From assembly GCA_949987565.1 (NCBI GenBank), contig OX465102.1, forward strand, positions 15,438,925 through 15,502,924: 64,000 bases of DNA, given 5' to 3'. The DNA is from Luidia sarsii. Lineage: Eukaryota; Echinodermata; Asteroidea; Paxillosida; Luidiidae. The notes below the pieces were generated by a model. The model ran no database searches. It was not told where the DNA came from and saw nothing but the letters and a program-made list of their open reading frames with translations. Below, in pieces: positions 13,066-28,000 of the stretch; position 1 is the first letter of the stretch; each line of letters begins with the position of its first letter. The position numbers and the translations under genes are program-made.

Positions 13066-16000
13066 ATAGAAACCTTGTAGTCTGGAAGAGATGTACCATA
13101 TCAACCCCCATTTTTTCGTGTTTTTTTATTTTGTTTTTATTTTTAAGTTGTCATTCAGAGGTACATTTTAACCAGCCTGCTGGTTTTCCAACTTGCCTGC
13201 TTTCTGAAGTGGATGTCTTTTCATTCTGATTTGTCCACAAAAAAACAAACGTTGATGGCCCGATTTTCCAACTTGTCTGCTTTCTGAAGTGGATTTCTTT
13301 TCATTCTGATTTTTCCACAAAAAACAAACGTTGATGGCCCGATTTTCTAACTTGTCCGCTTTCTAAAGTGGATGTCTTTTCATTCTGATTTTTCCACAAA
13401 AAACAAACGTTGATGGCCTGATTTTCCAACTTGTCCGCTTTCTGAAGTGGATGTCTTTTCATTCTGATTTCCCCCCAAAAAAACCAAACATTGATGGTCT
13501 GATCGATGTTTCCATCCCCTAGCACTAGCAGGGCCGGTCTCAAATGGCAGAATGACAAGGACAGAAACTAGAGACTAGGAAAAGGGGGGTGAGTGATTGG
13601 GACACGGTTGGCAGACAGAGGACCAGGGGCAAAGCTTGTAGATACCGTAGACTAAGATGAGATCAAAGGGGGAGGCCAGGGAGTAACGTAGGGATTACGG
13701 TAGTTAGCAGAGGGGAAACGTCAAAGGGATAAGATTAAAGAGAGAAGTTGGGGAGTGAACACAAAAGATTTTTTTTTTTATAAGACATTTTTGGACAGAT
13801 TTTAGACAGACTGACATTTCGATCCCAGCAGGACCTTTCTCACTAGGATTGCACATTGAGGCTGTTTTTGGCCCATTTTTTGTTCATTTAAGTAAGCCAA
13901 CAACTTTTTGTACGTGTATCACTTTGATTTTTGACTGGCAAGAGATTTGTTCTGTGGTTTGCAACATTTTCTGCGAAATTTAATGTTTGATTTAAATTTC
14001 AAGTCAAACAAGCAAAGTAAAAACTGACTGGGTACTTTTGATTTTTTTTTTTGCAAATTGGCAAAGAAAACTTTGATGGACTTGAACCCGAGACCTCTGG
14101 ATTAACGTGCCAGTGCTCTTCCATCTCAGCTATCCAGCCCGTAGATGGTGGCCTTCCCTAATAGTCAACTACCGGTAGTCTTTGCCGGGTTGGGGGTAAC
14201 AGCCTGAAGCATTCAGCCATTAACTGCCGTATCTCGCCATGGATGACAAACCCAATTTTTATTCAGATTCAAACAACCGATTGTTGTTAACCTGGATAAT
14301 TAGGTTTGCTGTGACACCATATAAATTCTCTTTTGTGAGTAAGTGTGGTTCTGAAAAGAACGGGAGGAACTTGACGTTTCGAACAGTATACTCTGCTCGT
14401 CTTCTGGAGAAAGGTCAGGTTGTTGTTGTGTTTGGAGCGCTCACCATGCAAACCTTCAAATCTCATTTGTTGTAAACAGCATACGTGTACATGTAAAGGT
14501 ATCGGTACTGTTCAGTACATGCATGACATGTACATGTACTGTACAGGTACTTTTCCTGTATATGCAAGGCAATTCACGGACCACATGGTTTAGCAATAGC
14601 AGTCAGGACACCACAAAGAATTTCCGGCCTTGCTTTAAAGTGACATAGATACTGTAGAGGTGGCTGTCACTGCTCATCCGTAAAGCATAGGGGGTCTGAG
14701 AGACTTGGCATCTTATTCAGTCCACCCGCGGGGTTCGGGCATTGACTTTTAAGGTGCACTTGATAGGATCGCAACTGGCCCAGATGTGCACAACAGCATA
14801 CATGTATATCGTTAGTATACTGGCTGTAGCGTACATTTATTTTTGTCTGTGCTGGTGCAGTACTTGTCGGGCTATATTCAAAAACATTTAAAAGCCGGCA
14901 GGCTGTGCTGCCAATCAATATGGTTTGTGGGCGAACTCACTCCAGGAGAGGGGCAGAGACAGGGAGACACAGGGACACACAGGCTGGGAGACAGAGAAAC
15001 ACAGAGAGACAGACAATGAGACAGAAAGACAGACAGGGAGCCAGACATACATTGTACCTGTAGATAGACAGAGAGACACTGAGAGGCAGAATGACTGAGA
15101 GACTGAGAGACAGACAGACATAGAGACAGGGAGACAGAGAAATAGAAAGAGACAGAGAGCGAAACAGAAATACCTAGAGACAGACAGACAGAGAGAGGCA
15201 GAGAGACAGAAAGACAGGTTGACAAAGAGACAGAGAGATAGAAAGAGACAGAGAGCAAAATAGAGATACATGTGTAGACAGACAGACAGAGAGAGGCAGA
15301 GAGACAGACAGACAGAGAGACAGGGAGACAAGTAAATATAAAGAGACAGAGAGTGAAACAGAGATACCGGTAGACAGACAGAGAGAGGCAGAGAGAGGCA
15401 GAGAGAGGCAGAGAGACAGAAAGACAGAGAGACAGGGAGACAGAGAGATAGAAAGAGACAGAGAGCGAAACAGAGATAGACAGAAAGACAGAGAGAGAGA
15501 GGCAGAGAGAGACAGGGAGACAGAGAGATAGAAAGAGACATACAGCGAAACAGAGATAGACAGACAGACAGAGAGAGGCAAAGAGACAGACAGACAGAGA
15601 CCGGGACACAGAGAAACAGAGAAACATAGGAATACATGGAGATCCAGATAGAGACAGACTGATACAAATAGACCAACAGAGACTGAGAGACAAAGGAAGA
15701 CACAGAGAGAAATGCACAGTACATAGCAAGATAGAGAAATAGAGATCTAGAGATGAGAGAGATAGACACAGAGGGAGATACAGGAAGACAGAGAGAGAAA
15801 CTCTGAGGGACAGAGATACAGAGACTGAAAGAGAGAGAGAGAGCGAGAGAGGTAAAGAGAGACAGGGAGAGATAGAGAGAAACAGAGACAGGGGCTAAGA
15901 CAGAGACAGGAGGTGAGACGGAGGCTACATGTAAGACAGAGAGACCGAGGCGGCAGGAGGTTGAGGGAGACAGATTGAGGACCCCGGTGATGTCTGGCGA

Positions 16001-19000
16001 GGTACAATGTATTGGGGAGTCTAAATTTGCCTGCCCGCCTACAAGCACTCGAGGCGATTGCTTCAGTCTTGATTGGTGAATGAACAGTGTTTCTTGAGGC
16101 CGGTGTGGAGACAGAGATTGAGGAGGTGTGATGTGGGTGCGGGAGGAATGGGAGGGTTAGAATTTGTCTGCAGTCATCTGTACGTACACTCTGGGCTGTT
16201 GTTTCATCTTGGCTGGCTAGGTTTTTGAAGGGAGTTGAATGGACGGAGGTTCTTGGGGAAGGGGGGGGGGAATCTAATTACTTAAGGGGGAATCCTGCAG
16301 GGTGTAAATCTTTAACCTTGGTGGAGGGACCCATGTTTGTGCCATTCAAACTGCCCTGTCCAGTCCTTACATTTTTCGATGTGTCGACATACGTACATGT
16401 ACATGTACATGTAGGGACTAATGTAGTACAGGAATCGGAAGTACATGTACTGTACTGGTACATGTACGTATAGGTCTGGTGGGCCAGTCAGTGCCCTGCC
16501 GTGACCTGACTTTTTTGTGTGTGCCCAGTGGATGGCCTGTCGCAGCCGGCATTGATTGTCTGGCGTCCTCACCGCACACCGCGACTCATGTACAACCCAT
16601 GTACTGTACATGCCCATGTTAATGTACCGGTATACATGTACATGTACGTACAGTACCTATGCTCCCGATTCCTGTGCCGCGTGATTAGTCATAAATGACA
16701 TTGCATACGATTGAATAAAACCTTGAATCACAGATGCCTTCCTTCCCACCCTCTCCCACTCCTATTTCACCATTTTTTGCCAATGACCAGATCTACACAT
16801 GTGCAGGGATATTGTATTAGTTACGTACATGTGCATACTGTACATGTACATGTACATCGTTTTCATGTACAGTGCACAGACATGAACATGTACCGTACAT
16901 GTACTGTACTTCAACAGGCATTCTTGTACAAGGACCGGTACCTTCCTGCATCTGATGACTGTACTTTGCATTTGAAAATGTTAACCTTTGGGGGTACACA
17001 TGTACTTTACACGGAGAAGTGGCTGTACAGTGTACAGTGTGGAAGCATTTCGAAGTGAATTCTTTGTGTACATGTTCATGCACACATCCATTTACATACA
17101 GTACATGTCTGTACATGTGTGCACTGTACCTGATCCTGATCACATGGATCATGTGGCTTGGGGAGCTTCTATGTGTGCGTGCAGCCTGTTATCGGCCAAT
17201 TGACATGGGTGGTGGATTGAGAGTGGAATACTGATGAGTAAAAAGCCTTTGTGGAAGGTTTGTGGTGACACCAAGTAAATCATCTCTTGTGAGGTGGAGT
17301 GTGGCTCTGAAAAGAGTCAGTTACTCAACGTTTCAAGCAGTGTGTTCTCTGCCCGTTGTCAGGAGACTGCCCAAGACATTGAGTTCTGTATAATCAGATT
17401 TACTAAAAAATGTACTGTACACTGTACATGTCATGTATACATGATGTTGTCACTGCAAACCTTGCACCTGTACATGTACCGGTAAATGTACATGTACATG
17501 TACAGCACTGTACATACATGTGCATTTACGTGTACATGTTCCAAATCTGATCTCAGCCATAGCCTCTGGTCTCACAGTACAGTGAGTGTTTGAACATACA
17601 TGTATGTACATGTACACCTACAGTACATGTACTGTACATGTACATGTACATGTATGTTCATCACGCTCATCACAGCACCCAACTACTGTAGCCCTTTCCC
17701 CTTAGCATCAATGCTCTGTACGCTATCAAGGCTTAGGCTCTGGCTTGGATACCACGTCTCTCAGTTTCAATAAAAAAGAAGAAGAAGAGTACAGAGTCTG
17801 ACATTTCCATCCTATAGCAGGACCTTTCTCAGAGCCAAAGGCATTATCTAACCATTCAGCCCTCTACATTTTTTAGATCTGTACATTGTGATTGCTTAAT
17901 TCTGTAGTCAGGAAGTAGTTTCCTAATCTTTTGTGTGAATTAGTTTCAATTTCAAATTACCAAATAAAGGAAAAACTGACTAGGAACTTTTGAAAAAAAG
18001 AAGAAGTTTGAATGCTTCTGACTGGCGCCCCCACCCTGGCAAAGACTAAGTACACTGTACCATGATCTGAGGCTGGACGTGTACATGTACATGTACATGT
18101 ACACTGTAGCTTAGATTGTAAGAGCGCTGGCATGCAAAAGCAGAAGTCTTGGGTTCAAATCCCGGTTCAGTCAAAAAATTGTTTTCAAAATTTTATTTCA
18201 CCATGTTCATATCAAACAGACAGATTTGATAATTCAATCTTAGGCAGAGTATTAAACCCCCCAAAATAGTGCAGTAGTATTATTATTACTTTGCGAGCAG
18301 TAGTTTGTATTTTGGGGACATTATTGCTGACCCCAAATAAATACCGGTAAGGTTTATTGCTCATATGCCAGTAATACATGTATGCTTTGCAGTGCAGCAC
18401 TACCGGTACCTCCTGAAATTACCCGGTCCATACCGTGTGCTGGCCGGGGAGATGTAATCTTACGCCACCAGTTGCCACGGTGATTGAGCGTGATGCTCAT
18501 TAGGCTATCCGCTCCGTGGGTATGCGGTGTTCCTACTGGTATGGCAATGGACGTGTGCTGTTTTATTTCTTTTTTTTGGGGGGGGGGGTTGGGATTTGGG
18601 GGGTGGGGGAGTAAAGAAAGAGGGATACATGACTCCCGTCGTCTCAGTGTACTGTACATGTAGTACAGTGTACATGTGGGTGCAGAGGTCCTGCCTCACG
18701 ATCACTGTGAGCCGAAATTGCCCTAGTTTTGGCCCGCTGGGCAATTGGCAATGAGCGTGGCAATTCCCACTGGCAATGAAGGGAGATTCTTAGGACACTC
18801 TTACGGTGCATGTAGCTGGATGGTCACTTACACTGTAATTTGGGCGCAGTTTAGAATCAGTTTGTACACATACATGTAGTTTTTACAGTATCATTCCAAG
18901 AAATTGTTTCTTGATGTGTAATGTGGGGGCCTCTCACAGTTCATAATCTGTATGTGCTGTACATGTACACGTGTACATGCACAAAGTTCACATGCCATAC

Positions 19001-22000
19001 AGCACCGGTACATGTACATGTACTAGAGTATGCACCGGTACATAAGTTGAGTTACGATAACATCGTAAGGCTTTGTGAAATCCACCCCAGGTCAGTTTAA
19101 CCGAGTCGGAAAGTCCAGTGCGGATGCGACATCTCATGCAGCGTTTGCATTGAGTCAGTAGGTTAAGTTTTACCCGTAGTTGCGGTTACAAATCTACGTG
19201 CGGACATCGGTAAGATTTACCGAGTGGAATGTTACCCGCGGTCTCGGTAGAGCGAGGGAGAGGGAGAGGACGAGGATGAGGATGAGGATTACTCATGTCG
19301 GGCCCGCAAATTAGCCATAAATATTTCCTGTGGTTTTCGGTTGTCAATGCCCCGCCTTCTGTAGCGGCCGCTTTTGTAATGCAATCCCCCCCCCCCCGCC
19401 ACCCTGTAAAGAAGTAAGGGTGGAAGGGGAGTAGAGGAGGAAGAAGGTGAAGATGGTGAAGGAGAAGGAGGGAAAATAAATCCCACCGACGTGCCTCTCC
19501 AACAGACACCAGGAAACTGCACGGGAGTCGTGTTACACCAATAATGAAGTCCGCGTCCCGTGAGGGAAAGAGGGATGTTTGACGGGCTTGGACTTGGCAA
19601 ACCCTCTGTCCACTGATTACATGTACAGTACCTTTCTCACCGAATCCACTGGCCCGGTGTCCATTAATTCATCTGCAACGGAGGAGAAACACCAACATTG
19701 AAAAAAAAGAAAAAAAGAAGAAGACAAAACAAATAGTATGCAAGAATTTTGCAAATTCCTTACTGTTTTTTTTTTTTAACCGAAAACGTGAATTTCAAAA
19801 ATTGACGAGGGCTGGTCGTTTCGATCTGAGCAGGACCTTTCTCAGAGAATCTGTCTTTGAGAAGGGCCATGCTACGGTAGCCCGCCCTTGACATTTTTGG
19901 AAAAAACAGGGAGATGATTAAATAGCTATAATGAAACCAGTTGCAGAGAATATCAGGGAAGATCTACATGTGCATGTGTACATGTCGCTTAACAAGGAAA
20001 AACAAACAGATTTGAAAGAAAGGGAAAGCATGTATCGGGAATGACAAGTTGAAAGACCAAAAGAAGTTCGGATAAGATTTGAAAGTTGGCATGGTGAAAA
20101 TACCAAGTAGGAAGTTTGCGATGACACCATGTACATCATCACTTACGAGAAGGAGTATGACTCTGAAAAGAGCCAGTAAAAATCCTGAAAAGTAACTGGC
20201 TCTTTTCAGAGCCATGTGGTACTCCGTCTCTTAAGAGATGGTGTCACTGCAAACCTGCTACTTAAAGAAAGATCTCCAAATTGGGATTCCATCCGAGCAG
20301 GACCTTCCTCAAAGACAATGAAAAAAAAAAGAGAGACCAAAAACACAGCTCCAGTTTTGCTTCTGATATTATATTTCATAATCAAAAGTTGAAAAAAAAA
20401 CACACAGGTTGTTTAAGTTGAAGCTTAGGGCTGGGAGGTTTTTGGGGTTTTCTTTTCAAAACAGGGTTACTCCTTCAAAACTGAATGTAAAGGCTTCCTG
20501 TTCGTATGCCATTACCTTTGAAAAGGACGGAAGAAACGGAGACAAAGAGAGAGAGAGAGTCTGAGCCTAAGCCAGGTTTTTGGAACGGGTCTCTCGTGAA
20601 TAAGCACTACTTTGAAAATAAAAAGGTCCTGCTAGGATTGAGACATCAGGGCGCCCTATCCTCCCAAGATTGACTACCGGTATACACTGATCACTTTGTC
20701 CGCATTAGATAAAAAAAAAAGATGGATTGACATTTTATTTTTTTTTTTTTTTTTTTGGGGGGGGGGGGGGTTTCGTCGCTCCGGCGTCTGTGTCTTTTCG
20801 TTGGCACTCCCGCACCCCCCCTTCTTCGTCAGACCTCGTCGGGGAGGAGTTTGACACGCGGCATAAAAACGTGCCTCGTCAGGGTATAAAATATGCACGG
20901 TGTGGGTCCCCCATCGTTCACCTACCCACATTCTCTTCTGTGGCCCTCACCCTGGGTTATTTGGGTCCACGGTGAGACAGAATGTGTCTGTCATCCCCTC
21001 TGTCCCCCCCTCCCTTCTACATGTACACTGTATTTTGTAGGGAGCTACAGTGTTATCTCAGCTAGGGGATATTCTCGCCTCCCGCTTTCTATAGTTAATG
21101 CGATGTGGCCTCATTTTACGCCGGAGGGTTTGGGGGGGGGGGGGCACGGGAGCCGGAATGAGAGGTAGGGAGGGGGCCAGAGAGGGGGAGGGGGAGGGGT
21201 TGATTCGGACCTCTGTAGGGTGACATTGCTTGCACATGTACCCCGTACATGTGTATACAGTATAAGCACATTGGTGATATGCCATTTACACGTATAGTAT
21301 GTAATGTACATGTACCGTATACACTGCGGTGTGCTATTCCACAATAGGGCCATTCCCACTACAAAAATAATCGCGATTTGAATTGCGATTCATAAACCGT
21401 TTATTTTTTGGTCACGTCAACACAGGCCAAAAAATCGTGTCGCAAAAAAACAGTTAGCAGTTAATTGTGGCCAAGTGGTCGGTAGGGGTGTCCTTGAGGG
21501 TGGCCCACGCAGGGAGACTTACATGTATAAGCAAGCACAGCAGTTCCTGTCAATCAGAGCATGAGTGGTGCATTGTGGGATTAAACAAAATGGTGCGATT
21601 CAGTGGAGCGTTCCCACACACACTGCGTCGCAAATAAACGCGATTATTTGTAAAAGTCTCACTCTTTAATAGTGGAGTCCGAATCGCGATTCAAATCCCA
21701 CTAATAATCGCGTTTATTGTGTCCACACACTCAACAAAAAGTGGAGTTTGAATCGTGATTCAAGTCGCGATCCACTAAATCTATTTTATTTGGTGTAGTG
21801 GAAACAGCCCTACTATGAAGTTAATTTTGTTCTAATTCGCTGCGTCGCTCAAACGGACAAAGTTACCTTCTCATTTACCTGGATTTCCCCCTCAAACATC
21901 AAAGTCCTGCCCACTTTCAAGATTACCGTCGGCAGAGGCTGTGGGAGAGTTTTTGGAGGCAGAGGCACAGTCTTCATTTTCCTCCTGTGGATCAGGGGTT

Positions 22001-25000
22001 TCCAACTGTGCATAGAAGTGCGCAGAGCAGACGGCATACCATATGTACAGCAAAATGACAGTATTTAGTCAAACGTTGGGCGCGAATCTAGTGCCTTGTG
22101 GAGACCTAAAGATAATAGGTTGAATAGGTCTCCACAGGGAAATAGTAAAGGTGTATAGGTCTCCACACGGTTTTCACGAAACTGATATTTGGAAATAACT
22201 CAAAAACGGGAAATTTGTGATGGGTAAGAATCAGTCGCAAATTGAAGTGTTTTTCTGCTATATTAGGGACATAGTGTACAGTACGGTCCAAAATTCTACC
22301 CAGAGAGGTGAAATGGGAGCATTTAAAAAAATATCGTTTCTCACGCGGTTGTATAGTGCACGAGAACAAAGCCATGTCTCCACAAGGATACAGATTCAGG
22401 TGTGTGTGTACAAATTTGTGTGCCGATAATCAGACAGCCACAATAACAGAGAGAATCATTCTGTGGCTGATATAATATTAGTGGTGTGGGATGGGTTGGC
22501 AAGTCCTCTCAAGCCGAATGCTTACTAGGACAGCGGCTTGTAGTGATTGAGTCCGGTCACAGCTCCCTTTAATGAAAGCGGGGGCGTGATCCCTTGAGAT
22601 ATACGGAAGTAACTTAGGGACTGGCTGGTGCCCCCCAACCCTGGCAAAGACTAGTTGACTATTTGGAGAAGGCCACCATCTAAGGGCTGGATACGTAGAG
22701 CTCAGGTGGTACAGTAGGAGCGATGGTGCGCAAAAAACAGAGGTCTCAGGTTCAATTCCCACTCCAGTCAGGGGGGGGGGGAATATTTTGTTTAGCCGTA
22801 TTTAGAAATTGAGAAATAATTTTCAATTTGGTCAAAAGTTCCCAGTCAGTTTTTCCTTAGTTTGTTTGACTTGAATTGAGAAAGCTGCATCCCACTTTGT
22901 GCGATCCCCGAGCTGCCGTAGCCAGGTTTACAACAGTTAGTGGTTTGCATCTGAATGAAAGCGGGAGGTGTGATCCCTGCAGATATACGACAGTTAATGG
23001 TTGAATTGCTTCTGACTGGCGCCCCCACCCCGGCAAAGACTACGTGTACATGTACATGTACGGGTAGTTGACTATTTGAGAAGGCCACCATCTAACATGT
23101 CTAAGGGGGCTTTATTTGTCTGACCTACATACATGTAGGTGAATGTGTAGAAAGGTTAACAAGTAATAGACAAAAAGTCAGATTGTCCACTGATTCCTCC
23201 CCGGCACAATCAATTTGACTGATGTTACCACTTACCAGGCTAAGTTGGTTTTCTCAAAGGCTTGATCCATCGTAATTCAACTAACTTTGGATAACCCACC
23301 GTAAGTTGCTCATTGATCATCACCCTGTGATACATGTACAGTACATGTACATGTTCATGTAGGTCGCATGTGACAAGGAGTTTCCTGAAATCGGTTGCTG
23401 GGGTGGATTTCAATGCATTGTAACTCATCTTATCATAGATAACCCAACGTGATGTACAATGAAGGTTAATAATAGTTGTGATTCTAGGCCTTGTGGTGTA
23501 TTGTATTATGCGTTGCTCATTGTCCTGCCATTGGTTGTACATGTGAGTAAACAAGTTTGGTGAAATTGACCGCTGGGGTAGATCTCTGAAAACCTCTCAA
23601 TGCGTTGTACACGTACATGTACACGTACAAGTGTACTGTACAATGTAACTCATCTTACGATAGATACATGTACATGTACCGGTAACTGGGTAATGAGGTT
23701 GTGATAGGCAGTACGGTTTCTGTGCATCGCTCATCGTCCTGCGGTGAATAACATTCAGTTTGACGGAGGATATCTACTGTAGGTGTTACAATTGCCGGGA
23801 CATTAGACAGACAACTCAGCGACAACTCCCCGGAGGTCTTTGGCGAAATCTGTGTTAAAAAAGCACTGACATGCACTGTACCGTACATGTACATATGTAC
23901 GGTGTGCATGTTCATGTACAGGGTACACATGTACCGGTACATGGAAACCTTTGTCCTTATAGAAGCCTACGTCTTCGCGCTGAGCAAACTTGCCGTGAAA
24001 GGCTAAGCTTGAAACGGCTTGGCACGTACATGTACCGTACATGCACCAGGGCAAGACAGGGGCCATCCAACCAATTGGATTAAGTCTTCTATGTACAGTG
24101 TGATATGTAAAGGGAGAATGCTTTTGGATACCAAGCAAACAGCGTCTAATGTCCCCAAAGGTACACCATTCTTGGATTACATTTTCGGCATCCCGTCAGC
24201 CCAACACCTAATACGTGTCGCAATGTCCTCAAAGGGGCACCTTAATACTTAGATAACATGCTTGCTGATGCTAGGAATAACATGCAGTTGAAAATGATAT
24301 ACCGCATGCAAATATGTACGGTACAGTGTACGTACCCACAATACACTGTAACCCAGTACTGTACAATGTATGTCAAATGCTGAGCAATATTTGCATAGTT
24401 TGTAAAACTCGGATCTCATTTTTTCATCTCCATCTTCTTCTTTTTTCAAAACTCTGATTCTGGGCACGGATTAACTTGACTCTTTGAGCAAACACTCAGT
24501 TCTCTCGAATGCATTTTAATAACATTTGATCAGGTTTAAACTCTGTGTGTTCCTACCGTTCCTACCGTACAGAAGAGATGCAGTTTATTCATAGAAAAAG
24601 TTGTTTGATCTCATATTGCATGTCTCCGAAGTGCTGGGAAAGTTAAAATTTTGCTTTCAGCAATATCAGCGTGGTTGCCGTATTTACCAATATTTAACCA
24701 CTTTTTTGTTATTTTCACCCCCTGGACAGGCCATTGCAATGCCCCCTATGGCCCGATGGCCACACCAGAATGGATTTACCTTTACCACATGGTTCCGCCT
24801 GGATCCTGTCAACCAGTCCATCGAAAAGGACAAGCCTTATCTGTACTGGTAAGTTCAGTGTTTCAACAGGCCTTTCTGGGATAATCTTCTTTCCCCCAGT
24901 TTTGTGCATGGCATTTTCTCTCCTGCCTCTCCCTCTCTTTCTCCTTCTCCTTCTCCCTCTCCCTCTCCCTCTCCCTCTCCCTCTCCCTCTCCCTCTTCTC

Positions 25001-28000
25001 CCTCTCCCTCTCCCTCTCCCTCTCCCTCTCCCTCTCCCTCTCCCTCTCCCTCTCCCTCTCCCTCTCCCTCTCCCTCTTCTCCCTCTCCCTCTCCCTCTCC
25101 CTCTCCCTCTCCCTCTCCCTCTCCCTCTCCCTCTCCCTCTCCCTCTCCCTCTCCCTCTCCCTCTCCCTCTCCCTCTCCCACTCCCTCTCCCTCTCCCTCT
25201 ACACGATGTACAGTACATGTACCTATCCCTCTCCCTCTCCCTCTCCCTCTCCCTCTCCCCCTCCCTCACCTTCTCCATGTCTTCACTCTCCCTTCCCCCT
25301 CCTCTCCCCTCTCCCTTGCCCTGTACCCTGTCCCCCCTCTCTCCTCACCCCCCCTCCCTCTCATTTCATTTTCCTCTTCCAACGAAGAACACCAGCTTGA
25401 GAAAAATAGTGGACAGCAATAACAGGATAAAAATCAATGCTCAGCACATGCAATCCCCAAGTGAGTTTGGCGGTTTGCACGTAGGAAATTAAATTGTGCA
25501 ATATTCAGCCCTCAATCAACTTGTAAACAGATCTCAGCCATAGAGTGGATGGTGGTGGGACTGTACGTGTACATGTATGCGGGACCGCGTGCAATGTAAG
25601 CCAGCCAGAATGTATAGGGGGTGCCGTTTGGTTCGGTGGACTTTTCGGAGAGTGGTTAGGGGGCTGTGTGCCTGACCTGCTTGGCAACGGCTTAATGCAG
25701 CATGCTGGTCTATGGGAAACAGCTCCAGCCGCTTGCCTGTACATGTACATGTACATGTACCTGGTGGACTACTGGACTCCATAGGCTTGAATGTTTTTTG
25801 CAGCCGTAGTCTTTGTTGAATATGGATACAGCTTAGGATTGAGAAATTGCAGGGGAAAGTTTACAAGTTCTGTACCTCAGTTAAAGGGACATGTACACGT
25901 ACATGTACACGTATACATGTACAGTATGGTCAATTTCATGAAACTGTATGCTCAGTGCTTCTTCTGTTTGGCCACTGAACAAAATGCAGGCAGCTTTGGT
26001 GGGATTCGGACCTTTTCAGTTCTTCTTTCTTGTACAGATGTCTCACCTCTTAACCCGTTAAAATTCAGGCAAAGCACTGAACATACTGGTACCAGGTACG
26101 GTGGTAGACATGTACCGGTACATTGAGTAGGGCAAACTCCCATTGAATCTACATGAAGAGAGATTTGAATGCTGTCACATGTACAGAGATGTTGTGGACA
26201 TTGATTCCAGTAAACCTGCTGTTGTTTGTTTATATTGTGTACTTTACTGTACTGTGTATTTGGTTGTCTGTCTGTCTGTGTCTGAGAGCATTACATACAG
26301 TACCCCTTACATGCTCCTTTATGCTTAGGGAAGCGCATCATATGTTTAACAGGTGAGACGAATTGCTCGCACCATCTCTAGCGTAAGTGATAATCTGGGA
26401 AACTCTGCCTGTGCATTAACACATGCATGGATACCTGCAAATATGAATATATTTCATTATGCCCACGGAATGGGGCATCGAGGGAGGGAGGGATGATGGA
26501 GGGGGAGGGAGGGAGGTAGGGAGAGATGGAGGAGGGGGAGGGATGGAGGAGGGGGAGGGAGGGAGTGATGGAGGGGGAGGGAGGGAGGTAGGGAGGGATG
26601 GAGGGAGGGAGGGATGGAGGGAGGGAGGGATGGAGGGAGGGAGGGAGGGATGGATGGAGGGAGGGAGGGGAGGGAGGAGGGGTAGGGAGGGAGTGATGGA
26701 GGGAGGGAGAGATGGAAGGATGGAGGGAGGGAGGGAGGGAGGGAGGGAAGGATGGAGGGAGGGAGGGATGGAGAGATGGAGGGATGGAGAGAGGGATGAA
26801 GGGAGGGAGGGAGGGATGGGGAGATGGAGAGATAGAGGGACGGAGGGATAGAGATGATGGAGGGAGGGAGAGATGGAGGGATGGAGAGAGGGAGAGATGG
26901 AGAGATGGAGGGAGGGAGAGAGGGAGGTAGGGAGGGATGGAGGGAGGGAGGGGGAGGGAGGAAGGGTAGGGAGGGAGTGATGGAGGGAGGGAGGGAGGGA
27001 GGGAGGGAGAGAGGGAGGGAGGGATGGAGGGAGGGAGGGATGGAGGGAGGGAGGGATGGAGGGAGGGATGGGGGATGGATAGATAGAGGGACGGAGGGAC
27101 GGAGAGATGGAGGGAGGGAGGGAGGGAGAGATGGAGGGAGGGAGAGATGGAGGGATGGAGAGAGGGAGGGGTGGAGAGATGGAGGGATGGAGAGAGGGAG
27201 GGAGGGAGGGAGGAAGAGAGAGATGGAAGGACGGAGGTATGGAGAGATGGAGGGAGGGAGAGATGGAGGTAGGGAGAGATGGAGGGAGGGAGAGATGGAG
27301 GGAGGGAGAGATGGAGGGAGGGAGAGATGGAGGGAGGGAGAGATGGAGGGAGGGAGAGATGGAGGCTTTGGAGTCAGGAATGGAGGGCGGGGAAGGGGGG
27401 CTCTGGGGAGGTTTTCATAATCCTGCCAAGTCAATGGAAATATAGAGCAAGGAAAGATGGAAGCCACTGTCATTGGTCCTATCAGAAATCATTGGCTAAG
27501 GCTATGAATCGCATGCAAGTCTATGAAAACCACTATCAAAGTCAAATATGTGCAGTAGCTACAGTGTACTGCAGCCCTTACCTTCTGCAGGCAAACTGTA
27601 ATGTACATTTACTATACATGTACTTGTACAGTAGGCCACTGGATGAAACTACCTCCGGGGATTTTCATGTACATGTACATGTACACCTGTACATGTACCG
27701 GTAAAGTACATGTACATGTTACACGTGTACGGTACATGTACATGTACATGTACAAGTTCAAAATGTATGTTGCTGTCCCTACACATGCCCACACACATAG
27801 CACATACATTGGTGTATGTACATGTACACGTGTACATAAATATGTGTGCACCGTACATGTACATGTACCGGTATGTAGTTCAAAGCTATCCCGTCGGCTT
27901 ATGGATTACCGCAGTTCAGACTGTTGTGATTATAGGTATAGCTGTATTGTGTTTCTAAACATTTCCTATATGAATATCAGATAGAAGGAGCAAACCAAAC

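Larger units (their letters stand above)
12448..24729 (+). other. Intron 1 of window (12.3 kb)
   Basis: Bounded by donor gtgagt and acceptor ctggacag. It carries an 80-bp tandem repeat, a (GACA)n tract, many GTACAT palindromes, three foldback elements of the GGTGACACCAT family, tRNA-like SINEs and a TA-flanked inverted-repeat element. No coding segment was recognised; the open frames are short or fall in simple repeats. Confidence 0.85.

Noticed and set aside
14070..14165. Possible tRNA gene (A box and B box on the minus strand)
   Set aside because: No pairing acceptor stem could be drawn and the same head is repeated in other introns with a common body, so it is called a SINE.
14878..16048. 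Leu/Ser/Cys-rich minus frames resembling membrane proteins
   Set aside because: The apparent hydrophobicity comes from (TGTC)n/(TCTC)n sequence. There are no unique segments of protein-like composition.
26457..27473. 338-codon Pro/Ser-rich minus frame and Glu/Gly/Arg-rich plus frames
   Set aside because: Simple purine satellite. No codon-usage or domain evidence.
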